Shown here piece by piece: positions 1-7,068 of a stretch of 11,015 nt of DNA. The notes below the pieces were generated by a model that ran no database searches, was not told the DNA's origin, and saw only the letters and a program-made list of their open reading frames with translations. Source of the DNA: UBA4572 sp049965515 (GTDB taxonomy: Bacteria > Nitrospirota > Leptospirillia > Leptospirillales > Leptospirillaceae); contig JBMFWG010000055.1 in assembly GCA_049965515.1 (NCBI GenBank), positions 1 to 11,015 of the forward strand. The letters run 5' to 3'. Each line of letters starts with the position of its first letter. Within the stretch, counting starts at the first letter, position 1. Position numbers and translations under genes: made by a program.

Positions 1-45
1 ACAGACGGAATTTAAAGGATTGAAGTGTTTTCATGAATGTCATTT

Positions 46-118
46 TCCAGGACGGCTCCGCCGTCCCGGCTCACCTTTCTCGCCCTGAAGGGCCCGGTTT
101 GTCGCGCATTCAGATCAA
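46..118 (+). mobile_element. Solo right end of an IS200/IS605-type element (copy A)
   Basis: About 73 bases match 10817-10889 with six mismatches (at 78, 83, 93-95 and 98) and no gaps. The match begins sharply at TCCAGG and ends sharply at GATCAA. It contains a perfect hairpin, GGACGG-CTCCG-CCGTCC (50-66), and a second stem, CCTTT (74-78) with GAAGG (87-91). In the other copy this sequence directly follows a TnpA remnant, which is why I call it a right end. Subterminal hairpins and a TCAA-type right boundary fit IS200/IS605 transposition as known from IS608. No transposase lies next to this copy, so it is a solo end or a small non-autonomous derivative. Confidence 0.6.
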
Positions 119-202
119 ACGCCTCCACCGAAGGGCCGACTCCCGATTTCGCCCCGGAAAGAAGGAGGAGAAGAAAGCCCCTTCCGGCTCAAGGATGGAA
201 AA

Positions 203-231
203 ATGACAACAAAAACTCATAAGACATTAAT
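203..231 (+). promoter_or_regulatory. Candidate promoter in AT-rich region
   Basis: ATGACA (203-208, five of six matches to the -35 consensus) is separated by 17 bases from ATTAAT (226-231, four of six matches to the -10 consensus). It points rightwards, against the operon, towards a dyad at 259-272 and a Shine-Dalgarno sequence at 276-282. AT-rich DNA yields such matches by chance, so the call is weak; the ordered series of signals is what makes it credible. Confidence 0.33.
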
Positions 232-258
232 AAATTTGTATTATTTTACAAAAATCTC

Positions 259-272
259 AACCTGGACAGGTT
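259..272. promoter_or_regulatory. 14-bp inverted repeat, possible operator
   Basis: AACCTG-GA-CAGGTT is a perfect dyad with a 2-base centre. A loop of two bases is too small for a good RNA hairpin, so a dimeric repressor site is more likely than a terminator. It lies about 20 bases downstream of the transcription start expected from the candidate promoter at 203-231. No regulator gene is present in the window to pair it with. Confidence 0.3.
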
Positions 273-275
273 AAT

Positions 276-282
276 AAGGAGG
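276..282 (+). promoter_or_regulatory. Strong Shine-Dalgarno sequence without a normal start codon
   Basis: AAGGAGG is a full match to the anti-SD complement. The next 7 bases lead to ACG at 290, which is the position where a start codon would be expected. No ATG, GTG or TTG occurs at suitable spacing. The frame beginning at this ACG is open to 670. Confidence 0.35.
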
Positions 283-405
283 CGTTTCGACGAAGGAAAA
301 GTCAGAGGGGGTTTCCGGGAGAGACAGGTCAGAGGATGACTTTGCCCCGGGTTCCCTTCAGGAAGAGCTCAAGGAACGGTGGCAGGGCCAGCAAGAAAAA
401 GAGAT

Positions 406-1083
406 TCAGGGGAGGGAGGAGAGGGCAAGCAACGATTCGATACGCTCGCTGACCCGGTCGGTGAGGCGGAGGCTTTCGGCCTTCTTCTGGGGAGAGTCGA
501 AGGGACCGGGTTGGGGCCACTCGGGGGGACCAAAGCGGATCGAGATCTTCGCCGGCCTGGGAAAGAGCGCCCCGGGAGGAAAACTCGTGCCGCTCCCTGT
601 AATAGCCGCCGGAACAATGGGAACATGGGCGCTCATGGCCAGAAGGGCCACACCCCGGTGGAAGGGCTGAAGGTGGCCGTCGCGCGAACGCGTCCCTTCG
701 GGGAAGATCGCCAGAACTCCCCCCTCGCGGATGACTCTCTCCGAAAAGGAAAGAGCCTTCCGGTCCCCCTCCCCCCGGGCGATGGGGAAGCCTCCCAGGG
801 AGAGGAGGAAGCGAGCAAGGAGAGGATGGGAGAAGAGCTCCGGCTTCGCCGGAAATCGAGATTCCCGGCCGATGGCGTAGCCCAGAAGGGGAACGTCGAG
901 GAGGGAGCGATGGTTCGCGGCCACAATCACCCCTCCGGAGGGGGGGATGTTCTCCTGTCCCTCGATGGTGGTGGGAATGTAGAGGGACATGGCCATCCTC
1001 ATGAAGGCATGGGCCATGCGATAGAAGGACGTGCCGGAGATCGTTCCGGGATCGGGGATCAGTGGTAGCGGTCGACGATCCAA
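406..1083 (-). CDS. plsC: 1-acyl-sn-glycerol-3-phosphate acyltransferase (PlsC family)
   Basis: Transfers an acyl group to the sn-2 position of lysophosphatidic acid, giving phosphatidic acid, at the inner face of the cytoplasmic membrane. The 225-residue protein has the family hallmarks in order: the catalytic HX4D motif NHRSLLD (His58, Asp63), a KPELF segment near 80-84, the phosphate-binding FPEGTRS (127-133) and VPIVPA (154-159). Length is normal for the family. The start is TTG at 1083, 25 bases inside cmk, with GAGG seven bases upstream; an ATG at 1017 would remove 22 residues and lacks a good SD. It is the last recognisable gene of the operon; no terminator is evident after it. The exact acyl donor and substrate cannot be told from sequence. 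Confidence 0.93.
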   Translation of the reverse strand: MDRRPLPLIPDPGTISGTSFYRMAHAFMRMAMSLYIPTTIEGQENIPPSGGVIVAANHRSLLDVPLLGYAIGRESRFPAKPELFSHPLLARFLLSLGGFPIARGEGDRKALSFSERVIREGGVLAIFPEGTRSRDGHLQPFHRGVALLAMSAHVPIVPAAITGSGTSFPPGALFPRPAKISIRFGPPEWPQPGPFDSPQKKAESLRLTDRVSERIESLLALSSLP

Positions 1084-1742
1084 TCCACGGCCTCGCTGAC
1101 GGTCATGTGGGAGGTATCGAGAACAAGGGCATCGGGGGCGGGAACAAGAGGAGCGATCTTGCGGCTTTTGTCGCGCTCATCGCGCTCGAGGATATCGGAG
1201 AGGACGGTGTCAATGGAGACCTTCTGGCCGCTTCGCTCAAGATCAAGGAGGCGTCTTTTGGCCCGGACCTCCGGGTCGGCGACCAAAAAGATTTTAAGCC
1301 GGGCCTCAGGAAGGATGACCGTCCCGATATCCCGGCCATCCATGACAATCCGACCGGCGGCGGCAAGGGTGCGCTGAAGGCCGAAGAGGGCCCTCCTGAC
1401 CACCGGGAAGGCGGAGACGCGGGAGGCGATGCGCCCGAGACGCTCCTCGCGCAAAAGGGAGGTCACCTCTTCGCCGGCCAGGAAAACCCGGACCCCCGAC
1501 GGGGTCGGCTCAAGCGTGACGGAGCAGGCGGACAACGCCGCAACAAGACGGGGATCGTCCTCCGGAGAGTCCCCGGCCCCGGCCCGGTCGAGGGCAAGGG
1601 CCACCGCCCGATAGAGGGATCCTGTATCCACGAAAGTATATCCCAGCCTTTTGGCCACCTCCCGTGCCAGGGTAGACTTTCCGGAGGAGGCGGGACCATC
1701 GATGGCCACAGCCTCGATCACAGAGGAAACGGTCATAGTCAC
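1059..1742 (-). CDS. cmk: Cytidylate kinase
   Basis: Phosphorylates CMP and dCMP with ATP to the diphosphates in the cytoplasm, for nucleotide supply and recycling of CMP from phospholipid synthesis. The 227 residues, the usual length, carry the P-loop GPASSGKST (16-24), the CMP-site segment DTGSLYRA (39-46), DGRDIGT (135-141) and the lid-type RDERDKSRKIAPL (187-199) with its conserved Arg and Asp residues. The GTG start at 1742 overlaps the aroA stop as GTGA; an ATG two codons later (1736) is an equally possible start. No clear SD is seen, so coupling to aroA is likely. cmk followed by a plsC-like gene is a common bacterial pairing. Confidence 0.96.
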   Translation of the reverse strand: MTMTVSSVIEAVAIDGPASSGKSTLAREVAKRLGYTFVDTGSLYRAVALALDRAGAGDSPEDDPRLVAALSACSVTLEPTPSGVRVFLAGEEVTSLLREERLGRIASRVSAFPVVRRALFGLQRTLAAAGRIVMDGRDIGTVILPEARLKIFLVADPEVRAKRRLLDLERSGQKVSIDTVLSDILERDERDKSRKIAPLVPAPDALVLDTSHMTVSEAVDWIVDRYH

Positions 1743-3079
1743 GCGTGCACCACGCTGTTGAAGAGGTCGGGAAAGCCCGGAAAGGAGGTCTCCACAAAGT
1801 CCGTTCCAGAGATCTCGAGGAACTCTCCCCGGGGAAGGCGGGTCGCGAGAACAGCCATCGACATGGCAATCCGATGGTCGTGAAGGCTGTCGATTGTGGC
1901 TCCTGAAAGACGCCTGTCGGGTCCCTCCCCCTCGATGGCCAGCCCATCGGGGAACTCCTCCACCGCGACGCCGACGGCCCGAAGGGCCGCCACCATCCCG
2001 GCAATACGGTCCGACTCCTTCACCCGGAGCTCGGCCGCGCCGCGGATCTCGGTGCGGCCATGGGCAAAGGCCGCCAGAACCGACAGGAGGGGGATCTCGT
2101 CGATGGCTCCCGGAATCAGGGAGAGAGGAACCTGAACTCCGGAGAGCGAGGAAAACGAAGGGTGAAGGGTCCCGGCCGGCTCACTCCCCTCTTGCTCGGG
2201 AGTCCGCTCGATGTCGATCCGGCCTCCCATGAGCCGGAGGATCTCGAGGAAGGCTGTCCGGGTAGGGTTGAGCCCCACATTCTTGAGGATGAGGGAGGAG
2301 CCGGGAGTCAACAGGCCCAGAGCCAGAAAAAAAGCCGCAGAAGAGAGATCTCCCGGAACGGAGACCTCGCTTCCGGAGAGCGTCCCCGGCCAGACCGTCA
2401 CGCGATGTTCCTCTCGAAGAACCCGTCCCCCGAAGGCCGGGAGGAGACGCTCGGTATGGTCGCGGGTCGGAATCTCTTCGATGACGGTGGAGGGAGAGGA
2501 GGCGAAGAGACCGGCCAGAAGGATCGCCGACTTGACCTGGGCCGATCGGTGGACATTTTCATAGAGGATGGGAGAGAGAGGACCTCCACGGATCGCAAGC
2601 GGAAGGCGGCTTCCCCCGTCCTGGCCATCGATCCTTGCCCCCATCCGGGACAGGGGATCGGCGATCCGTTTCATGGGTCTCTTGCGGAGGCTGTCATCTC
2701 CCGTCAGGATCCGAAAGCCCGGAATCCCCGAAAGGAGCCCGGCCATAAGGCGCACGGCCGTGCCGGAATTTCCGAAGTCGAGGACATTGGAGGGCTCCGA
2801 GAGATTTTCCGCCCCGGGGCTTTCAAGGATCAGGTGGTGGGGGGAGAGGCGGTGGAGATGGACCCCCATGGCCAAAAAGGCCTCCAGTGTCCCCCGGCAA
2901 TCCGCCGAATCGAGGAAACCCCGGATCTCGGTCCGTCCCCGGGCAGCGCTTCCCAGCATCACCGCCCGGTGGGAGATCGACTTGTCCCCCGGAGGCGTGA
3001 CGGTTCCCAGGACCCGTCCCGCGCCGCCCACCCGGTACTGACCCCGGTGGGGGCCGCCTCGACGCTCTTCCAGGATCAT
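1739..3079 (-). CDS. aroA: 3-phosphoshikimate 1-carboxyvinyltransferase (EPSP synthase)
   Basis: Condenses shikimate-3-phosphate with phosphoenolpyruvate to EPSP, the sixth step of the shikimate pathway. In the 446-residue form I prefer, PGDKSISHR (30-38), GNSGTAVR (103-110), RP at 134-135, SAQVKSA (179-185), the acidic IDEIP (Asp327), KESDR (354-358) and DHR (401-403) are all present, so the enzyme looks intact. GDKSISHR is typical of class II enzymes such as CP4, but the loop residue that is alanine in CP4 is glycine here (Gly106). The ATG at 3079 overlaps the tyrA stop as ATGA and has GGAG ten bases upstream. An ATG at 3112 would add 11 residues poor in conserved character. The cmk start overlaps its stop. 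Confidence 0.96.
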   Translation of the reverse strand: MILEERRGGPHRGQYRVGGAGRVLGTVTPPGDKSISHRAVMLGSAARGRTEIRGFLDSADCRGTLEAFLAMGVHLHRLSPHHLILESPGAENLSEPSNVLDFGNSGTAVRLMAGLLSGIPGFRILTGDDSLRKRPMKRIADPLSRMGARIDGQDGGSRLPLAIRGGPLSPILYENVHRSAQVKSAILLAGLFASSPSTVIEEIPTRDHTERLLPAFGGRVLREEHRVTVWPGTLSGSEVSVPGDLSSAAFFLALGLLTPGSSLILKNVGLNPTRTAFLEILRLMGGRIDIERTPEQEGSEPAGTLHPSFSSLSGVQVPLSLIPGAIDEIPLLSVLAAFAHGRTEIRGAAELRVKESDRIAGMVAALRAVGVAVEEFPDGLAIEGEGPDRRLSGATIDSLHDHRIAMSMAVLATRLPRGEFLEISGTDFVETSFPGFPDLFNSVVHA

Positions 3080-3966
3080 GCCGGACCGACTCCAAGAGCC
3101 GGCTCGGCCCATTCCGAGAGAAGGCGAGAGAGCTCCCCCGGAGAAAGGGAAGCAATGGCCTCGCGAAGTAAATCGATCTCTCCCTGATAAAGGTCGATGG
3201 CCTCCAGAATGGCGGAGCGGTTCTGAGAGAAGATGTCGGCCCAGAGGGAGGGAGAGCTTTTGGCGATGCGCAGAATGTCGGAGAAGCTTCCCCCCTTTTG
3301 CTCCATATAATCGAAGTTCTCGAATCGTTTTTCGGCGCGCATTCGCTCGACCAGGTGCAGGAGAGAATAGGCGAGGACATGGGGAAGATGGCTGATGAAG
3401 GCCACGATCCCGTCATGGTCGGAGGGCGTGAGAACCGTGGTTTTGGCTCCCAGGGCCTGCCACAGGGCGGCAAGGCGAGGGGTCTGCCCTTTCTCCTGGG
3501 AAAAGGGAGTCAGAAAGACGGTCCGTCCCCGAAAGAGGTCGGCGCGGGCGGCCTCCATCCCGGTCCGTTCGCTTCCGGCCATAGGGTGCGAGCTGGTGTA
3601 GAGGGGAAGACGTTCGGCATATCCTCGGGAATAGGTCCCGAAAAGCGCTCCCTTGACGGAGGAGAGGTCTGTCACCACCGCCTCGGGGGAGAGGCCCGGG
3701 ACAATCTCCGTCCAGACGGACTCCACCTCCCCCGGAGGCACGGCCACCACGACAAGATCCGCTCCGGCGACACAACGGGCATTCGAGGGAAAGAGCGCGT
3801 CGATCCACCCTCGCGCCATCGCCCCTTCTGCGTCGACGGGATTTCTGGAGGTCCCCACAATCCGGGGAGGATGGGTGAGGCCTTTGAGGGCCCCCGCCAG
3901 CGAGCCCCCCATCAGGCCCGTTCCAAGCACGGCCACTGTCCTGAAGGGGACAGACTGAGACTCCAT
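3076..3966 (-). CDS. tyrA: Prephenate/arogenate dehydrogenase
   Basis: Oxidatively decarboxylates prephenate to 4-hydroxyphenylpyruvate, or arogenate to tyrosine, in the cytoplasm. The 296 residues begin with a Rossmann dinucleotide motif GTGLMGGS (15-22), followed by SSVK (102-105), HPMAGSE (127-133, with the conserved His127), SHLPH (192-196) and the family segment GGSFSDILRIAKSSP (225-239). There is no C-terminal ACT domain, so any tyrosine feedback would act at the active site. Substrate preference (prephenate or arogenate) and cofactor (NAD or NADP) cannot be settled by eye. The start is ATG at 3966, overlapping the aroF stop by one base (TGATG). Confidence 0.94.
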   Translation of the reverse strand: MESQSVPFRTVAVLGTGLMGGSLAGALKGLTHPPRIVGTSRNPVDAEGAMARGWIDALFPSNARCVAGADLVVVAVPPGEVESVWTEIVPGLSPEAVVTDLSSVKGALFGTYSRGYAERLPLYTSSHPMAGSERTGMEAARADLFRGRTVFLTPFSQEKGQTPRLAALWQALGAKTTVLTPSDHDGIVAFISHLPHVLAYSLLHLVERMRAEKRFENFDYMEQKGGSFSDILRIAKSSPSLWADIFSQNRSAILEAIDLYQGEIDLLREAIASLSPGELSRLLSEWAEPALGVGPA

Positions 3967-4985
3967 CAGGCAACGAACCTGCCGACGGCGGACGCCACCT
4001 TGCGAACTTCTTCCATCAGACGGTCAAACTTGTCCGGCTTGAGCGACTCCTCGCCATCGGAGAAGGCCTGTTCGGGATCGTTGTGGACCTCCACCATGAG
4101 CGCATCGCACCCGGCGGCGACACCCGCCCGGGCCATGGGGATGACCAGATCCCACCGGCCTGTGCCGTGGCTGGGATCGACCAGCACGGGGAGATGCGTG
4201 AGGCTCTTCAGGACGGGGACGGCATTGAGGTCGAGGGTGTTCCGGGTCATGGTCTCGAAGGTGCGGATGCCGCGCTCGCAGAGGATGATCTCCTGGTTGC
4301 CGCGAGAGGCAATATACTCGGCGGCCATGAGGAACTCCTTGATCGTGGCGGAGAGCCCCCTCTTGAGGAGGACCGGTTTGTTGACCTCGCCCACGTCGAA
4401 GAGCAGTCGGAAGTTCTGCATGTTCCGGGCCCCGATCTGGATGATGTCGGTGTGCTCCATCATGGCAGGGAGGTCCCGGGGATCCATGAGCTCGGTGATG
4501 ACCAGAAGGCCGGTCTTCTCCCGGGCCTTGGAGAGATGGACAAGCCCCTCTTCCCCGAGTCCCTGGAAGGTATAGGGCGAGGTACGGGGCTTGAAGGCGC
4601 CGCCACGGAGGATCTTGGCCCCGGCCTTCTTGACCCTCTCGGCCACATAGAGGAGCTGCTCTTCCGACTCCACCGCGCAGGGGCCGGCCATCACCTGGAT
4701 TTCGGGTCCCCCGATGGTGACGCCGTTGGAGAAGGTGATGACGGTGTCGGTCTTCTTGAACTCCCGGCTCACGAGCTTGAAGGGCTGGAGAATCTTGTGG
4801 ACGGACTCAACCCCCGGGTACACCGCAAGGGGAAGGTCGGTCAGGATGCGTTCGTCGCCGATCGCCCCCACTACGGTCCGCTCCTTTCCCCGTGAAATAT
4901 TGACGGACAACCCCTTGGACTTGAGGGTCTCCGTAAGATGGTCGAGGTCGGCCGGTGTGGCCTCGGGCTTGAGAACGATAATCAT
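3966..4985 (-). CDS. aroF: 3-deoxy-7-phosphoheptulonate synthase (DAHP synthase, type I-beta with regulatory domain)
   Basis: Joins phosphoenolpyruvate and erythrose-4-phosphate to DAHP, the committed first step of aromatic synthesis. The 339 residues closely follow the Thermotoga maritima enzyme: an N-terminal ferredoxin-like regulatory domain (about 1-70), then the TIM barrel. Expected metal ligands are present: Cys103 in GPCAVES, His273 in DPSHGTG, Glu299 and Asp310. Other landmarks are RGGAFKPRTSPY (127-138), IGARNMQNF (184-192) and LLKRG (206-210). In Thermotoga the N-terminal domain binds tyrosine or phenylalanine to inhibit the enzyme; the same is inferred here. The ATG at 4985 has AAGGAGA six bases upstream; an upstream in-frame extension to 5045 lacks support. 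It lies 94 bases after pheA. Confidence 0.96.
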   Translation of the reverse strand: MIIVLKPEATPADLDHLTETLKSKGLSVNISRGKERTVVGAIGDERILTDLPLAVYPGVESVHKILQPFKLVSREFKKTDTVITFSNGVTIGGPEIQVMAGPCAVESEEQLLYVAERVKKAGAKILRGGAFKPRTSPYTFQGLGEEGLVHLSKAREKTGLLVITELMDPRDLPAMMEHTDIIQIGARNMQNFRLLFDVGEVNKPVLLKRGLSATIKEFLMAAEYIASRGNQEIILCERGIRTFETMTRNTLDLNAVPVLKSLTHLPVLVDPSHGTGRWDLVIPMARAGVAAGCDALMVEVHNDPEQAFSDGEESLKPDKFDRLMEEVRKVASAVGRFVA

Positions 4986-4990
4986 GGAAA

Positions 4991-4997
4991 TCTCCTT
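4991..4997 (-). promoter_or_regulatory. Shine-Dalgarno sequence of aroF
   Basis: AAGGAGA on the minus strand, with about 6 bases to the ATG at 4985. It fixes the aroF start over a longer in-frame reading from 5045 and shows that aroF, unlike most genes here, has a strong ribosome site of its own after the 94-base gap. Confidence 0.8.
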
Positions 4998-5022
4998 GGT
5001 GGTGCCGACATGTGAATGTGCT

Positions 5023-5059
5023 GGGGGGCAAAGGAACCCCGACAAGGCCCCGTAAGGGG
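5023..5059 (-). other. Short G/C-run stems in the pheA-aroF gap
   Basis: Two four-base stems are possible: CCCC 5048-5051 with GGGG 5056-5059, and GGGG 5025-5028 with CCCC 5037-5040. The G and C runs could also pair crosswise, giving alternative folds. No T-run follows, so this is not a standard terminator. It could be an RNA processing or stability element, or merely GC-rich filler. Confidence 0.2.
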
Positions 5060-5079
5060 AACCGGGAGCCTTTCGCCCC

Positions 5080-6261
5080 TTATCCCGACTTTCTCTTTTC
5101 CTCCGAGACGGGGTAGGACCCTAAAATCTTAACATAAGGACAGAGGTCCTGTAATTTTCCCAGAAGGGTCTGGATCGCCGGATCCTTCTGATGGCCGGCG
5201 AGATCCATGAAGAAGATGTAGTCCCAGGCCTTCTTCTTGGAGGGTCGGCTTTCGAGGCGGGTCAGGTTCACCTCGTGGGAGGCGATGAGCTGGAGGATCG
5301 AGGAGAGGGCCCCCACCCGGTCGATGACCGAGACCATGATCGAGGTCTGGTCCTGGGAGGTCTGACCCGGAACGCCCTCTCCGATCACCAGAAAGCGTGT
5401 CTGGTTGTCGGGCTGGTCCTCGATATGGCGCCGGAGAATGGGGATGTTGTAGACCTCAGCGGCCATCTCCCCTGCAATGGCCGCGGCGTACGCCCCGTCC
5501 TGGAGAGCCAGCTCCACCGCCCGGGTATTGCTGGTGGTTTCAATGGTGGGGACATGGGGGAGGTGGTTCGAGAGAAAGCCCCGACACTGGGCCAGCGACT
5601 GGGGGTGGGCGAAGACCTTGGTGATCTGCCCGAACTCCTCCGCCCGGGAGAGGAGACAATGATGGATAGGAAGAACCACCTCCCCGTTGATCTTGAGGTC
5701 CGTCTCCACAAGGGTGTCGAGGGTATAGTTCACCATGCCCTCGGTCGAGTTCTCGATGGGAACGACGCCATAGACCGCTTCTTTTCTCTCCACGCACAGG
5801 AAGACCTCCCGGACGGTGGACATCGAAAGATGACGGGTGGAGGTCCCGAAGAACTTGAGGGTCGCCTGGTGGGTATAGGAGGCCGGAGGGCCCAGGTAGG
5901 CGACCACAAGAGGCTCTTCAAGCGAGAGGCAGGCGGAAAGGATTTCCCGGAAGATGTGCTTCAGCACCGGCCGGGGGAAGGGAGCGATGTCGATCCGGTC
6001 GAGGCGGTCGAAGATCTCCTGCTCCCGGGAGATGACGTGAAAGGGAAGTCCTCGCTCCTTCTTGTAGAGACCGACCTCGTGGGCCACCCGGGCGCGATCC
6101 TGGAGAAGGGAGATGATCTGCAGGTCGATGGCATCGATCTTCCGTCGAAGAGGGGCAATCCCGGAAGTCGGGTCAGAGGCGGATTTTCCGGAGGGAGAAT
6201 GTCCGGGAACCAAAGGGGAAGAGCCCGAAGAGTCTGGTCCAGAGGCGTCTGAGAGGGACAT
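5080..6261 (-). CDS. pheA: Bifunctional chorismate mutase/prephenate dehydratase (P-protein)
   Basis: Converts chorismate to prephenate and then to phenylpyruvate, the phenylalanine branch. The 393 residues show a Ser/Pro/Gly-rich N-terminal tail (1-35), an AroQ chorismate mutase helix bundle (about 36-115, with LRRKIDAID and the Arg/Lys-bearing helix QDRARVAHEVGLYKK), a prephenate dehydratase domain (about 118-295, from YLGPPASYTHQA to the NQTRF motif at 286-290) and an ACT domain (about 305-385) with GALSSIL (317-323) and ESRP (336-339). GAL and ESRP are the phenylalanine-binding motifs in E. coli PheA, so feedback inhibition is likely. The ATG at 6261 lies 7 bases after yebC with no clear SD, suggesting coupling; an in-frame start at 6330 would lie inside yebC. 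Confidence 0.95.
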   Translation of the reverse strand: MSLSDASGPDSSGSSPLVPGHSPSGKSASDPTSGIAPLRRKIDAIDLQIISLLQDRARVAHEVGLYKKERGLPFHVISREQEIFDRLDRIDIAPFPRPVLKHIFREILSACLSLEEPLVVAYLGPPASYTHQATLKFFGTSTRHLSMSTVREVFLCVERKEAVYGVVPIENSTEGMVNYTLDTLVETDLKINGEVVLPIHHCLLSRAEEFGQITKVFAHPQSLAQCRGFLSNHLPHVPTIETTSNTRAVELALQDGAYAAAIAGEMAAEVYNIPILRRHIEDQPDNQTRFLVIGEGVPGQTSQDQTSIMVSVIDRVGALSSILQLIASHEVNLTRLESRPSKKKAWDYIFFMDLAGHQKDPAIQTLLGKLQDLCPYVKILGSYPVSEEKRKSG

Positions 6262-6268
6262 CGGGACG

Positions 6269-7024
6269 CTAGCCGTTCTGGGAGAGAGACTCGAGGGTCT
6301 CTTGGGAGATGTCGAAGTTGGCCCACACATGCTGAACGTCGTCGTGGTCTTCGAGGGCCTCCATCAGCCGCACCATGGTCTGGGCATCCTTGCCCTCAAG
6401 GGGAACCGTGGTCTGGGGAATCATGGTGACCTCGGCATAAGGGAGGGCCAGCCCCGCCGCCCGCATGGCATCGCAGACGGCAGGGAAATCGGAGGGAGCG
6501 GTGGTAACCTCGAAGACATCCTCCTCAAGGCGCACGTCCTCGGCCCCCGCATTAAGGACGATCTCCATGAGCCGGTCTTCGGTCACCCCCGAGGCGGGGG
6601 TGGTGATCAGCCCCTTCTGGTCGAACATCCAGGCGACGCATCCGTTTTCCCCCAGAGCTCCTCCGTTTTTCGAGAAGAGGGAGCGAATCTCGGGGATCGT
6701 CCGGTTCTTGTTGTCGGTGGTCACCTTGAGAAGGATCGCGACTCCTTTGGGGCCGTGGCCTTCGTACTGTAACTCTTCGTAGACCGCACCCGGAATCTCT
6801 CCCGTTCCCTTCTGGATCGCCTTTTTGATGTTGTCCATGGGCATGTTCTCTTCCCGGGCCTTGGCGATGGCGGTCCTGAGGCGGGGGTTGCCGTCGGGGT
6901 CCCCTCCCCCGAGGCGGGCCGCGATAGAAATTTCCTTGGAAAGGCGGGTAAAGACCTTGCCCCGCTTGGAGTCGATAAGGGCCTTCTTGTGTTTGGTGGT
7001 GGCCCACTTGGAATGGCCGGACAT
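6269..7024 (-). CDS. yebC: YebC/PmpR family protein
   Basis: The 251 residues begin with the family signature MSGHSKWATTKHKKALIDSK and contain ENMPMDNIKKAI and the YEGHGPKGVA segment (about 87-96), both highly conserved; the length is usual. The family was long annotated as DNA-binding transcriptional regulators, and more recent work assigns at least some members a role in translation of difficult, proline-rich sequences on the ribosome. Which applies here is not visible. The start is ATG at 7024, with AAAGGA four bases upstream. It is the first gene after the operon promoter; pheA follows 7 bases after its TAG stop. Confidence 0.96.
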   Translation of the reverse strand: MSGHSKWATTKHKKALIDSKRGKVFTRLSKEISIAARLGGGDPDGNPRLRTAIAKAREENMPMDNIKKAIQKGTGEIPGAVYEELQYEGHGPKGVAILLKVTTDNKNRTIPEIRSLFSKNGGALGENGCVAWMFDQKGLITTPASGVTEDRLMEIVLNAGAEDVRLEEDVFEVTTAPSDFPAVCDAMRAAGLALPYAEVTMIPQTTVPLEGKDAQTMVRLMEALEDHDDVQHVWANFDISQETLESLSQNG

Positions 7025-7068
7025 GGGATCCTTTCAGAAAATAAAGACGGGAACAAACAGGCGGAGTC

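Larger units (their letters stand above)
1..405. other. Intergenic region left of plsC, no recognisable gene
   Basis: This stretch holds no protein I recognise. Bases 1-45 resemble nothing else in the window. Bases 46-118 are an IS right end, 119-200 is GC-rich sequence without a recognisable reading frame, 203-277 is clearly AT-rich compared with the rest, and 278-405 is purine-rich sequence downstream of plsC. An open frame on the plus strand starts after a TAA at 275-277 and runs to 670, but it has no normal start codon and most of it is antisense to plsC. No terminator with a T-run is visible after plsC. Confidence 0.6.

Noticed and set aside
37..222. Plus-strand frame of 61 codons across the IS right end
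   Set aside because: It reads through the hairpin and boundary of the IS end, which is non-coding by nature, and has a basic, low-complexity translation.
328..340. GTCA-GAGGA-TGAC hairpin downstream of plsC, as a terminator
   Set aside because: The stem has only four pairs, and no T-run follows on the minus strand.
329..520. Minus-strand frame as a further operon gene after plsC
   Set aside because: It overlaps the plsC 3' end in another frame, has a Pro/Leu/Arg-rich translation and matches nothing I know.
2060..3187. Plus-strand open frame of 375 codons opposite aroA
   Set aside because: It is antisense to a complete EPSP synthase and shows no family resemblance.
3298..4575. Plus-strand open frame of 425 codons
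   Set aside because: It is antisense to tyrA and aroF, both clearly real, and its translation is Gly/Arg/His-rich with no known motif. Long antisense frames are expected in GC-rich coding DNA.
5191..6252. Plus-strand open frame of 353 codons opposite pheA
   Set aside because: It is a shadow of the P-protein frame with no independent support.
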